Below the pieces are notes generated by a model. That model made no database searches, was not told the origin of the DNA, and saw only the letters and a list, made by a program, of their open reading frames with translations. From Izhakiella australiensis (GTDB lineage: Bacteria; Pseudomonadota; Gammaproteobacteria; Enterobacterales; Enterobacteriaceae), in assembly GCF_002006995.1 (NCBI RefSeq), contig NZ_MRUL01000020.1, forward strand, positions 1-64,000: a stretch of 64,000 bases of DNA. The letters run 5' to 3'. The translations under genes were made by a program, and so were the position numbers. Shown piece by piece: positions 7,645 through 17,098 of this stretch (positions are counted from its first letter, which is position 1; the number at the start of each line of letters is the position of its first letter).

Positions 7645-9327
7645 ATGCATCATACAACTCCCCTGATAACCACCGTGGTGGGAGGTTTGGTTCTTGCCTT
7701 CTTATTTGGCATGCTGGCAAACCGGCTGCGCATCTCTCCCCTGGTCGGCTATCTGCTGGCTGGCGTGCTGGCAGGCCCCTTCACCCCGGGCTTCGTGGCT
7801 GATACCAATCTGGCGCCGGAGCTGGCTGAACTTGGCGTCATTCTGCTGATGTTCGGCGTCGGACTGCACTTTTCAATGAAAGACCTGATGGCGGTCAAGT
7901 CCATCGCTATCCCCGGCGCAATATTGCAAATCGCCGTGGCGACGCTGCTGGGGTTGGGATTATCGGCGCTGCTCCACTGGCCGCTGATGACCGGGCTGGT
8001 GTTCGGCCTGTGCCTCTCCACCGCCAGCACCGTGGTGCTGCTGCGCGCGCTGGAAGAACGCCAGCTGATTGACAGCCAGCGCGGTCAGATAGCCATCGGC
8101 TGGCTGATTGTTGAAGACCTGGTTATGGTTCTGACGCTGGTGCTGCTACCGGCCATCGCCGGCATGTTTGAAGAAGGCAATGCCAGCTTCAGCCTGCTGC
8201 TGTTAGACCTTTTGCTGACTATTGGTAAAGTTGCCGCCTTTATGGTGCTGATGATGGTGGTTGGCCGCCGGGTTGTGCCCTGGATTTTAGCGCGCAGCGC
8301 CGCAACCGGCTCGCGCGAGCTTTTTACCCTCGCGGTGCTGGCGCTGGCGCTGGGCATCGCCTTCGGCGCAGTGGAGTTTTTTGATGTCTCCTTCGCCCTC
8401 GGCGCGTTCTTCGCCGGCATGGTGCTGAACGAGTCGGAACTTAGCCACCGCGCCGCCCACGATACCCTGCCGCTCCGCGATGCTTTCGCCGTGCTGTTTT
8501 TTGTTTCCGTCGGCATGCTGTTTGATCCGATGATCCTGCTTACCCATCCGCTGGCCGTGGTCGGTACGCTGGCTATTATCGTGCTGGGCAAGTCGCTGGC
8601 GGCGCTGCTGCTGGTCAGGCTGTTTGGCCATTCGAAACGCACGGCGCTCACTATCGCCGTCAGCCTTGCCCAGATCGGCGAATTCGCATTTATTCTCGCC
8701 GGCCTGGGCATTTCACTAGGTCTGATGCATGACGAAGGACGTAACCTGGTACTGGCCGGCGCGATTCTCTCCATCATGCTTAACCCGATTCTGTTTGCCA
8801 TACTGGGACGCTGGCTGGAAAAAAACGAAACCATGGAAGAGCAGACGCTGGAAGAGGCGGCCGAGGAAGACAGTCAGATCCCTATCGATATCTGCAACCA
8901 TGCGGTGGTGGTAGGCTACGGACGGGTTGGCAGCTTACTGAGCCAGCGGCTGGTGGAAGCCGGCATACCGCTGGTGGTGGTAGAAAACAGCCGCCCCCGC
9001 GTTGAGTCACTGCGCGAACAGGGAATGATGGCGGTGCTGGGCAACGCCGCGCGCGGAGACATCATGGACGTGGCGCGTCTCGACTGCGCGCGCTGGCTGC
9101 TGCTGACCATCCCTAACGGCTATGAAGCCGGGGAAATAGTTACCGCCGCGCGGGAAAAGCGCCCGACGATTGATATTATCGCCCGCGCGCACTACGACGA
9201 TGAAGTCGAATACATCCTTGAGCGCGGGGCTAATAGCGTGGTGATGGGCGAACGGGAAATCGCCGGCAGTATGCTGACAATGACGCTGGAGAAGCATAAC
9301 GCCGAACCCCAAGGCTGCCCGCTGTAA
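7645..9327 (+). CDS. ybaL: CPA2 cation:proton antiporter YbaL (KefB-like)
   Basis: A 560-residue inner-membrane protein of the monovalent cation:proton antiporter-2 family. About the first 390 residues form the antiporter membrane domain with many hydrophobic segments. The C-terminal cytoplasmic part starts at about NHAVVVGYGRVGS, a Rossmann TrkA-N (RCK) nucleotide-binding domain that senses NAD(H) or a related ligand. The start at 7645 (MHHTTPLITTVVGG) is chosen over an in-frame TTG at 7624 because AAAGGAGG lies 4 nt upstream and the residues match the family N-terminus. It converges with gsk, with only 2 bp between stops. Substrate is not known from sequence. Confidence 0.92.
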   Translation: MHHTTPLITTVVGGLVLAFLFGMLANRLRISPLVGYLLAGVLAGPFTPGFVADTNLAPELAELGVILLMFGVGLHFSMKDLMAVKSIAIPGAILQIAVATLLGLGLSALLHWPLMTGLVFGLCLSTASTVVLLRALEERQLIDSQRGQIAIGWLIVEDLVMVLTLVLLPAIAGMFEEGNASFSLLLLDLLLTIGKVAAFMVLMMVVGRRVVPWILARSAATGSRELFTLAVLALALGIAFGAVEFFDVSFALGAFFAGMVLNESELSHRAAHDTLPLRDAFAVLFFVSVGMLFDPMILLTHPLAVVGTLAIIVLGKSLAALLLVRLFGHSKRTALTIAVSLAQIGEFAFILAGLGISLGLMHDEGRNLVLAGAILSIMLNPILFAILGRWLEKNETMEEQTLEEAAEEDSQIPIDICNHAVVVGYGRVGSLLSQRLVEAGIPLVVVENSRPRVESLREQGMMAVLGNAARGDIMDVARLDCARWLLLTIPNGYEAGEIVTAAREKRPTIDIIARAHYDDEVEYILERGANSVVMGEREIAGSMLTMTLEKHNAEPQGCPL

Positions 9328-9329
9328 AG

Positions 9330-10634
9330 CTAGCGTTCCCAGTAGGCCTCTTCGAGGCTATCCTCGCGCTCCGGCAGACCGCGGGTCAGTCGCGGTGAAT
9401 GCTGGTTCAGCACCTGATAGCTAACGCGGTTAGCGTACTTACAAACCTGCGCCAGAGAAGAGTAGGTCAGATAGCGCCGGGCGTGCTTAATAGAATTTGG
9501 CACGTTGAGGCGATGATAATCATTGGCAGTAATATCATGCAGCAGCGCCGCCAGCGCGCCGTCCCCTGCCCCGTTGGTATTCATGATCTTTTCCGGACCG
9601 CCCATGTAAGGCGCAATATGGGAATAGATGCGCAGCGGCTGCTGGCAATCCTGCCGTCTTTGCGCCCGACTGAACTCGTACTGATTAAACTCCGCTATCA
9701 CGCCGGGCAGCAGCGGATGGTTAGTTTTACGCTTCGCCGACTCTTCGGTATAGCTGGCCATAAACAGGCCCGAAGGCCCGGCAGTACAGAGCACAAGATC
9801 CACCCACTCCAGCACCTTGTCGCAGGCCTGCAGCGGATCGCTGATGCCGGTGAGCGCCTCGGCCTCTTCTTCATTCATGGCAACGATCGCCACGTGATCG
9901 CGCAGGAAATCGCGCCAGAACCCCGGATTATCAGCAATCACATATTTGGTGCCCAGCGTCAGCACAACCGGCACATGATGTCGATGAGCATATTCAATGG
10001 CCTGCATGGTCGCGGCGGGCATCGGTTCTCCGGGTTTGCAACGCACCAGATAAGAGGTAAGCACCAGCGCTGACGCGCCTTCAATTACCGCTTCGGGAAT
10101 GTTTTCCGGACGCAGCTGGTTCATCATGCCCGGACTGATAGCGAAAGTCCGTTCGCCGCTGTCGCCAATCAGCGTAAAACAGCGTCCGATGGCGCCGTCA
10201 ACGCCCTGCAAATAGTTAAGATCCGTGCGGCTTGAGGTATTACACAGGTAGCGATAGGCGTAACCGCCAATCTGGATGTTGTTGCACATGGTGCCCAGCA
10301 GAACCGAACGGTCATCAGCCAGCGACGAATAGTTGTGCAGCGTATTGCCAATCGTCCCGCCGGCAAACTGATGGGTGATCAGATTATCGCGCATCAGCTC
10401 AGCATAAAGCGCCTCGGCAACGTCATCCTCTATCACCAGCGAGTGCCCACGGCTCAGGCCATAGCGGGTTATAAATTCATCATCCACTTTCGCTTCAATA
10501 TCCACCAGCGTCTGATCGATACCGACCACCCAGCTGGCGCCGGTTTCGGCTTCAGGCTGGACAGGCTGAATGAGCGGGTCGCGGGCGTTGACGGGAAAAT
10601 AGTGTTTGGACTTACGCTTTCCGGGAAATTTCAT
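9330..10634 (-). CDS. gsk: Inosine-guanosine kinase
   Basis: Gsk phosphorylates guanosine and inosine to GMP and IMP in purine salvage. The protein is 434 residues, equal to E. coli Gsk, and begins MKFPGKRKSKHYFPVNARDP. It is a PfkB/ribokinase-family enzyme: the GGTIGN glycine motif lies in the N-terminal third and the C-terminal signature NTNGAGDGALAALLHD contains the catalytic Asp in GAGD. A longer frame opens 14 codons upstream, but those residues do not belong to the family and the MKFPGKR start is preferred. Its stop is 2 bp from the convergent ybaL stop, leaving no space for an intergenic terminator. Confidence 0.95.
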   Translation of the reverse strand: MKFPGKRKSKHYFPVNARDPLIQPVQPEAETGASWVVGIDQTLVDIEAKVDDEFITRYGLSRGHSLVIEDDVAEALYAELMRDNLITHQFAGGTIGNTLHNYSSLADDRSVLLGTMCNNIQIGGYAYRYLCNTSSRTDLNYLQGVDGAIGRCFTLIGDSGERTFAISPGMMNQLRPENIPEAVIEGASALVLTSYLVRCKPGEPMPAATMQAIEYAHRHHVPVVLTLGTKYVIADNPGFWRDFLRDHVAIVAMNEEEAEALTGISDPLQACDKVLEWVDLVLCTAGPSGLFMASYTEESAKRKTNHPLLPGVIAEFNQYEFSRAQRRQDCQQPLRIYSHIAPYMGGPEKIMNTNGAGDGALAALLHDITANDYHRLNVPNSIKHARRYLTYSSLAQVCKYANRVSYQVLNQHSPRLTRGLPEREDSLEEAYWER

Positions 10635-10712
10635 GGTGATTCGACTGGAGATGGCACAAGCTGGCGATGATAGCACATCGCCAGCCTGCGATCTTGCGCA
10701 TGGACTGATTGC

Positions 10713-11687
10713 TCAGGAAGCCAGCCCGTCAAGCCAGGGTTTAACCAGATCGGCCATCATCGCAATATGTTCAGCGTCATCATTGAGCGCCGGAATATAG
10801 TCGAAGCGCGTACCGCCAGCATGCAAAAAGAAATCCCGGTTTTGCTCGCTAATCTCCTCAAGGGTTTCCAGACAGTCAGCGGAGAATCCAGGACTCATAA
10901 CCTGTACATGCTTAACGCCCTGCGCCGGCAGCTGGCGCATCGTTTCATCGGTGTAAGGCTTGAGCCATTGCTCGCGCCCGAAGCGTGACTGAAAAGTCAT
11001 CATCGCTTCATTTTCATTAAGCCCCAGCGCCGCCGTTAACGCATTGAAGGTTTCACGACAGCGCAGCGGGTAATCGTCGCCTTCATCCGCATAGCGCTGG
11101 GGAATGCCGTGGAAAGACATAACCAGTAAATCAGGCTTGCCATTACGGGCGAAGGCGCGTTCGACCGAGGCTTTCAGGGCCGAGATATAGGCGGGATGAG
11201 TCGCGTAATCACGGATAAAATGGACTTCCGGCAGTGAGCGATAACCGGCAAAAGCCCGCGTGATGCAATCCCAGACCGCAGCAACGGTTGAGCAGGAGAA
11301 CTGCGGATAAAGCGGTAATACAATCAGTCGGGTTACGCCCTGTGCCATCAGGCTATCAAGGGCCGATTTCATACTGGGATTACCGTAGTTCATTCCCAGC
11401 GCAACCGGCAGCTGCAAATGCGCTTCCAGCGCCGCCCGCTGCCGCTGGCTCCATACCATTAATGGCGATCCTTCTTCCATCCAGACGGAGGCGTACAGCT
11501 TCGCTACTCGCGGTGAACGCAGCGGTAAAATCGCGGCGTTAAGAATCGGCCACCACAGCCAACGAGGCGTATCAACCACTCTTCTGTCGCTGAGAAACTC
11601 CTTCAGGTAACGTTTAACCGCAGCGGGAGTCGGCGCATCAGGTGTCCCCAGATTAGCCAACAAAATGCCTGCTTTTTCATGGCGCAT
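10713..11687 (-). CDS. hemH: Ferrochelatase
   Basis: HemH inserts ferrous iron into protoporphyrin IX, the last step of protohaem synthesis, at the inner face of the cytoplasmic membrane. The 324 residues (E. coli 320) contain the family markers [15 protein letters not shown] at the N-terminus, the catalytic histidine in [18 protein letters not shown], and the C-terminal [14 protein letters not shown] segment that holds the conserved acidic residues. It lies downstream of adk on the same strand, separated by 143 bp, as in E. coli. Its product supplies the haem used by the cyo operon in this window. Confidence 0.95.
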   Translation of the reverse strand: MRHEKAGILLANLGTPDAPTPAAVKRYLKEFLSDRRVVDTPRWLWWPILNAAILPLRSPRVAKLYASVWMEEGSPLMVWSQRQRAALEAHLQLPVALGMNYGNPSMKSALDSLMAQGVTRLIVLPLYPQFSCSTVAAVWDCITRAFAGYRSLPEVHFIRDYATHPAYISALKASVERAFARNGKPDLLVMSFHGIPQRYADEGDDYPLRCRETFNALTAALGLNENEAMMTFQSRFGREQWLKPYTDETMRQLPAQGVKHVQVMSPGFSADCLETLEEISEQNRDFFLHAGGTRFDYIPALNDDAEHIAMMADLVKPWLDGLAS

Positions 11688-11801
11688 TGTTGTTCCTTAC
11701 TCAAAGATGCGCAAAACCGTCCTGTGGCGGAGGATGCGAATGAGAATCAGGGGTGTATTGTAGCGGAAAAAAAACGGGGTAAAACCGATTGTTGCAACAG
11801 G

Positions 11802-11820
11802 AGGGCCGAAAACCGGCCCT
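11802..11820 (-). terminator. Short hairpin between adk and hemH
   Basis: AGGGCCG and CGGCCCT arms flank a 5-nt loop, 10 bp after the adk stop. A T-rich run appears only about 25 nt further on the minus strand, so this is a weak terminator or attenuator candidate in the adk-hemH transcript. Confidence 0.45.
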
Positions 11821-11830
11821 ACCGTCAGGA

Positions 11831-12778
<948 letters not shown>

Positions 12779-13657
12779 TTACTGTGGCCGGTTCCAGAGC
12801 GTCGACAGCGCCTGTTGCACCTCAGCGCTCATGTCCACCGCTTTACGTCCATCACCACGCGCGCGGCATGAAAGGCGAATAGTATGCGATTGGGGAAAAT
12901 AGCTGGCACCGGCCATTTTCACCCGCTGCTGCAGCTCCTCGCTCAGCGGCGGAACCTCGAAGCAGCTAAAAGGCAGGTTCGGATTACTGATTGAAGTAAA
13001 ATTTATGCCGCCGATATTCAGCATTTTTACCGGCTTAACCTGCGCGACGTTATACGGCTTCCACTCTGCGCTATCGAGATGCGCCATCGCCTCTTGCAGT
13101 GGCTTCGCCGCCGAGGTGGACTCTTCAAACAGGCGCAGCTCGCTGCGCATCAGGGTGCTGAAGTGTTCCGGACGCAGCGCAATAATCGCCAGTCCCGGCG
13201 CCAGCGAGGCATGCTCATGCAGCGGCGCAACAAAGATAGAGCTATCGCGAATTAACTCGCCATGAAGGTTAGTCGCAAAGCTGTGGGAAGCATCAACCAC
13301 GCCCTTGCCCAGGCTATCTTTCAGGCTGTGAACTTCGCCCGTACCAGGATCAACGTGGGTAATAACGCGCACGCTGCCCGGCCCGGTAATGTGCCCTGGG
13401 GCATTAAACAGCTCGCTTACCGGCTGAAAATGCGCATGTTTTGCCAGACATCTGGTCGTTTCCTGTTTATGAAACAGGTGTGACAGAATAACCAGCCCAA
13501 CGCGAACTGACTGCACAAAGAAGATGTCGTAGTCGTCAAGCTTGTAAATACGTGACAAGGATTCACGAAGTTCGTCTCTTAGCATATGCGCTCGCTCGTA
13601 AAATTGTTCGCCATGAACCTGCTGAAGCTGGGGTGGCAATGAAGATGCGTCCATCAA
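12779..13657 (-). CDS. Class V aminotransferase-like protein lacking the PLP lysine
   Basis: A 292-residue protein without a firm identity, inserted between htpG and adk relative to E. coli. Its middle resembles the class V aminotransferase core: [17 protein letters not shown] (residues 98-114) like the substrate-loop motif, VVDASHSFA (120-128) where the family has VDgaqs with the PLP-pyridine Asp (D122), and [23 protein letters not shown] (split over 141-163), where the family has sGHKwl..PpGiG. In that alignment the Schiff-base Lys falls on E148. The C-terminus ([18 protein letters not shown]) resembles the family's closing iRiS motif. I infer a fold relative that cannot do normal PLP catalysis. 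No partner gene is adjacent. Function unknown. Confidence 0.75.
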   Translation of the reverse strand: MMDASSLPPQLQQVHGEQFYERAHMLRDELRESLSRIYKLDDYDIFFVQSVRVGLVILSHLFHKQETTRCLAKHAHFQPVSELFNAPGHITGPGSVRVITHVDPGTGEVHSLKDSLGKGVVDASHSFATNLHGELIRDSSIFVAPLHEHASLAPGLAIIALRPEHFSTLMRSELRLFEESTSAAKPLQEAMAHLDSAEWKPYNVAQVKPVKMLNIGGINFTSISNPNLPFSCFEVPPLSEELQQRVKMAGASYFPQSHTIRLSCRARGDGRKAVDMSAEVQQALSTLWNRPQ

Positions 13658-14090
13658 TTTATTAACTCATGTTGATACAGCAGTGGCATAACGTTTCGCG
13701 AAATATTAAATCTGTCGCGATTTTACAGGGAGACGAGCGTTTAGTAATAATGCTAATTACTCAATCTCTGCGTCGGATCGCGACTAGCCGACCATATCTA
13801 TATCATAGTCCTGATTTCCGACGGCGGCAGGTTCAGATTTTGCCTTACCGTAGCGCTAAGCAAAAGGTCTAAAATAACCCTTTTGCATGCCTAATTCTCG
13901 CCGTCGCTCTGCCGCACCAGCTTGCTGCCCCACCCGGTGCGGCAAGGTCGAAAGTTCTGGCGCTAGCAAAACCATCATGCGTTAACGGATGATGTTACTG
14001 CTTACGGTAATAATGGACTTTTGCACTGCTGGCAAGACAAAGCTCGTCAGAACAAGAAAAAATTATTTTTCAGAGGCGAGCGGGCAAGTA
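13658..14090. other. Intergenic region upstream of the aminotransferase-like gene
   Basis: More than 400 bp with no credible gene. It holds an inverted repeat TGCCGCACC / GGTGCGGCA with a 17-nt loop near 13909-13943, not followed by a T run on either strand. The segment should carry the promoter of the downstream minus-strand gene. A small RNA cannot be excluded but nothing specific supports one. Confidence 0.45.
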
Positions 14091-14116
14091 AAAAGGCGAG
14101 CAGTTGCTCGCCTTTT
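14091..14116 (-). terminator. Terminator of htpG
   Basis: A perfect 12-bp stem (AAAAGGCGAGCA / TGCTCGCCTTTT) with a 2-nt loop lies 17 bp after the htpG stop, and the minus-strand arm ends in TTTT followed by TACTT. A standard rho-independent terminator. Confidence 0.88.
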
Positions 14117-14133
14117 GTCCGACAGAGAGTCAA

Positions 14134-16011
14134 TTAAGCCAGCAGCAGCTGGTTCATGCGCCGGATAAACTGATTAGGATCTTCTAACGTGCCACGCTCC
14201 GCAAACAGCGCCTGATCCAGCAGCAGATCGATCCACTCACCGAAGCGCGCTTCATCCTGAGTATCGGCAATACGTTTAACCAACGCGTGATCCGGATTAA
14301 TTTCAAAAATGTATTTCACTTCCGGCGCGGCCTGGCCCGCAGCGGCGAACAGCTTCGCCATCTGGGTACTGATTTCATTCGCATCGGTGGTGACGATGGC
14401 CGGCGTATCGGTCAGACGATGGGTCAGACGTACTTCCTTAACCCGCTCGCCGAGCAGCGTTTTAACGCGCTCAACAAAAGGTTCCAGCGCTTTTTCAGCT
14501 TCCTTCTGCGTTTCGCTGCTCTCTTCATCCGCCAGTTTGCTCAGCGACTCATCGGCTTTGCTCACCGACTGAAAGGATTTGCCGTCAAACTCGGTCAGGT
14601 AGCTCATCATCCACTCATCGATGCGATCGGAGAGCAGCAGCACCTCAATGCCCTTCTTACGGAACAGCTCCAGATGCGGGCTGCTTTTCGCCGCCGCATA
14701 GCTGTCAGCGGTAATAAAGTAGATCTTCTCCTGCCCTTCAACCATGCGGCTGACATAATCTTCCAGCGAGACGGTCTGCGCCGAACCTTCGCTGCTGGTA
14801 GAGGCAAAACGCAGCAGTTTAGCGATCGCTTCTCCGTTGGCGGCGTCTTCCGCCGGTCCTTCTTTCAGCACCAGGCCAAACTGCTGCCAGAAGGTTTGGT
14901 ATTTTTCGTTATCGTCTTTTGCCACTTTCTCCAGCATCTGCAAGACACGTTTAGTCAGCGCGCCGCGCAGGCTTTGCGTCAGACGGCTGTCCTGCAGCAG
15001 CTCACGAGAAACGTTGAGCGGCAGGTCACTGGAATCGATCAGGCCACGCACAAAGCGCAGGTAGTTCGGCATAAAGACTTCAGCATCATCCATGATGAAC
15101 ACCCGCTGCACATAAAGCTTCAGGCCGTGTTTGTGCTCGCGGTTCCACATATCCCAGGGCGCCTGAGCTGGAATATACAGCAGGCTGGTATACTCCTGCT
15201 TGCCTTCAACGCGATTGTGGCTCCAGCTTAAAGGGTCGCTAAAGTCGTGGGCGATGTGCTTATAGAACTCTTTATATTCTTCTTCGCTGATATCCGATTT
15301 ATTACGCGTCCACAGCGCCTGAGCCTTGTTAATTTTCTCCCAGGTGGTGGTGCTGTTCTCTTCATCCTGCTGCTCGATTTCTACCGGCAGTGCGATGTGA
15401 TCGGAGTATTTGCTGATAGTGTTGCGCACCCGCCAGGCGTCGAGGAATTCATCTTCGCCTTCACGCAGATGCAAGGTGATCTCCGTGCCGCGATCTTCTT
15501 TGGTAATATCCGCCAGGGTATATTCGCCCTCGCCGGCCGACTCCCAGAATACGCCTGAATCAGCGCTGGCGCCGGCGGCGCGGGTTTTAACGGTCACCTT
15601 ATCGGCCACGATAAACGCGGAATAAAAACCAACGCCGAACTGGCCGATCAGCTGGCTATCTTTGGCCTGATCGGATCCCAGGGATTCAAGAAAGGCTTTG
15701 GTGCCGGATTTAGCAATAGTGCCAAGGTTTTCAATGACTTCATCACGGCTCATCCCGATACCGTTGTCGCTCAGCGTCAGCGTACGCTTTTCTTTATCTA
15801 CCGACACCCGGACGCGCAGCTCGCCGTCACCCTCATAGAGTTCCGCGCTGGAAAGCGCACGGAAACGCAGCTTGTCAGCAGCATCAGAGGCGTTGGAGAT
15901 TAGCTCACGCAGGAAGATTTCTTTATTTGAATACAGAGAGTGGATCATCAGATGTAAAAGTTGCTTTACCTCTGACTGGAAGCCACGGGTCTCTTGTCCT
16001 TTCATGGTCAT
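14134..16011 (-). CDS. htpG: Hsp90-family chaperone HtpG
   Basis: HtpG is the bacterial Hsp90, an ATP-driven cytoplasmic dimeric chaperone that remodels client proteins with DnaK. The 625 residues match E. coli (624). The N-terminal GHKL ATPase shows [16 protein letters not shown] (with the Mg-binding Asn), DNGIGM, and [11 protein letters not shown]. The middle and C-terminal dimerisation domains follow without gaps. ATG at 16011 is 5 nt after GAGG; an ATG two codons later (16005) is the position of the E. coli start and is equally possible. A sigma-32-like promoter lies just upstream, so heat-shock control is expected. Confidence 0.97.
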   Translation of the reverse strand: MTMKGQETRGFQSEVKQLLHLMIHSLYSNKEIFLRELISNASDAADKLRFRALSSAELYEGDGELRVRVSVDKEKRTLTLSDNGIGMSRDEVIENLGTIAKSGTKAFLESLGSDQAKDSQLIGQFGVGFYSAFIVADKVTVKTRAAGASADSGVFWESAGEGEYTLADITKEDRGTEITLHLREGEDEFLDAWRVRNTISKYSDHIALPVEIEQQDEENSTTTWEKINKAQALWTRNKSDISEEEYKEFYKHIAHDFSDPLSWSHNRVEGKQEYTSLLYIPAQAPWDMWNREHKHGLKLYVQRVFIMDDAEVFMPNYLRFVRGLIDSSDLPLNVSRELLQDSRLTQSLRGALTKRVLQMLEKVAKDDNEKYQTFWQQFGLVLKEGPAEDAANGEAIAKLLRFASTSSEGSAQTVSLEDYVSRMVEGQEKIYFITADSYAAAKSSPHLELFRKKGIEVLLLSDRIDEWMMSYLTEFDGKSFQSVSKADESLSKLADEESSETQKEAEKALEPFVERVKTLLGERVKEVRLTHRLTDTPAIVTTDANEISTQMAKLFAAAGQAAPEVKYIFEINPDHALVKRIADTQDEARFGEWIDLLLDQALFAERGTLEDPNQFIRRMNQLLLA

Positions 16012-16055
16012 TGCTACCTCAACTGAGAACAGGTTATTACAAACGTTGAGGTTAC

Positions 16056-16083
16056 AGATGGGGTTAACGCGGAGATTTTCAAG
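16056..16083 (-). promoter_or_regulatory. Sigma-32-type promoter of htpG
   Basis: On the minus strand CTTGAA (16083-16078) is followed, 14 nt later, by CCCCATCT (16063-16056), a very close match to the heat-shock promoter pattern and to the remembered E. coli htpG promoter. It ends 45 bp upstream of the htpG ATG. Confidence 0.8.
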
Positions 16084-16106
16084 GGGGCGATAGAATACCG
16101 CCCCCT
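16082..16106 (-). terminator. Hairpin after recR, abutting the htpG promoter
   Basis: AGGGGGCG and CGCCCCCT arms flank a 9-nt loop, 6 bp past the recR stop. There is no long T run on the minus strand (TTGAAAATC follows). The hairpin's foot overlaps the -35 box of the htpG promoter by 2 bp. Confidence 0.6.
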
Positions 16107-16112
16107 GACTGC

Positions 16113-16718
16113 TCAGAACTTCATCTTTTGACGCCCGGCCAGCGAATGTGACAGCGTGGTTCCGTCCACCATTTCCAGCTCGCCGCCCACCGGCACGCCA
16201 TGGGCGATACGGCTGGCATCAACGCCGTACTGGCTGCACAGCCCGGCAATATAGTTAGCAGTGGCTTCGCCTTCAACCGTCGGGTTAGTGGCCAGGATCA
16301 CCTCGGAAATGCTTTCCCGTTCCAACCGCTGTTCCAGGCGATCGAGACCGATATCGTCAGGGCCAATGCCATCAAGGGGCGACAGATGCCCCATCAGCAC
16401 GAAGTAACGACCGCCGAACTGCCCGGTTTGCTCAACGGCATGAATATCCGCCGGGCTTTCCACCACGCAGATCTGGCCGTTCTGCTGACGACGAGGATTG
16501 GCGCAAATGGCGCACACGTCCTGCTCGGTAAAGGTCCGGCAGTCAGCGCAATGCCCAATCTCCGACATCGCCCGCGTCAGCGCCTGCGCGAGGCGCATCC
16601 CGCCGCTGCGATCGCGCTGCAGCAGATGAAAAGCCATGCGCTGTGCTGACTTCGGCCCAACGCCGGGCAAGCAGCGCAGCGACTCCATCAGGGATTCAAG
16701 AAGCGGGCTGGTCTGCAT
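16113..16718 (-). CDS. recR: Recombination mediator protein RecR
   Basis: RecR works with RecF and RecO to load RecA on gapped DNA. The 201 residues equal the E. coli length. An N-terminal helix-hairpin-helix region ([21 protein letters not shown]) precedes a four-cysteine zinc finger ([16 protein letters not shown]), a Toprim domain starting at [12 protein letters not shown], and a C-terminal Walker B-like segment. The ATG overlaps the ybaB stop by 1 nt (TGATG), indicating translational coupling in the dnaX-ybaB-recR operon found throughout enterobacteria. Confidence 0.96.
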   Translation of the reverse strand: MQTSPLLESLMESLRCLPGVGPKSAQRMAFHLLQRDRSGGMRLAQALTRAMSEIGHCADCRTFTEQDVCAICANPRRQQNGQICVVESPADIHAVEQTGQFGGRYFVLMGHLSPLDGIGPDDIGLDRLEQRLERESISEVILATNPTVEGEATANYIAGLCSQYGVDASRIAHGVPVGGELEMVDGTTLSHSLAGRQKMKF

Positions 16719-17050
16719 CAGAACGGCATCTTAAAGCCCGGCGGCAGCTGCATACCGGAAGAAACGGAAGCCATTTTTTCTTTCTGCGCTTCGTCAATAC
16801 GGCGCGCCGCATCGTTGAATGCCGCAGCCACCAGATCCTCCAGCATGTCCTTATCATCTTCCAGCAGGCTGGGGTCGATCTCAACGCGACGGCAGTTATG
16901 CGCACCGTTGATGGTTACTTTCACCAGGCCTGCGCCGGATTCGCCAGTCACTTCCAGCGCAGCGATCTCTTCCTGAACTTTGGCCATTTTATCCTGCATC
17001 TGCTGGGCCTGTTTCATCAGGTTACCCAGACCGCCTTTACCACCAAACAT
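16718..17050 (-). CDS. ybaB: Nucleoid-associated protein YbaB
   Basis: A 110-residue YbaB/EbfC-family DNA-binding protein of the nucleoid. The N-terminus is the family's glycine-rich opening and amphipathic helix ([19 protein letters not shown]), followed by [20 protein letters not shown] and [19 protein letters not shown]. The start at 17050 is preferred over an in-frame ATG nine codons upstream because it matches the family N-terminus. It sits between dnaX and recR in one operon, overlapping recR by 1 nt. Its cellular role beyond DNA binding is not settled. Confidence 0.94.
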   Translation of the reverse strand: MFGGKGGLGNLMKQAQQMQDKMAKVQEEIAALEVTGESGAGLVKVTINGAHNCRRVEIDPSLLEDDKDMLEDLVAAAFNDAARRIDEAQKEKMASVSSGMQLPPGFKMPF

Positions 17051-17098
17051 AGTCTTCTCTCTCAGATCAGGCCGCATCCACGATATGCGCGCGGCTCG

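Noticed and set aside
13909-13943. Inverted repeat as a small-RNA terminator
   Set aside because: Nine-bp arms with a 17-nt loop and no T run on either strand; no matching promoter seen.
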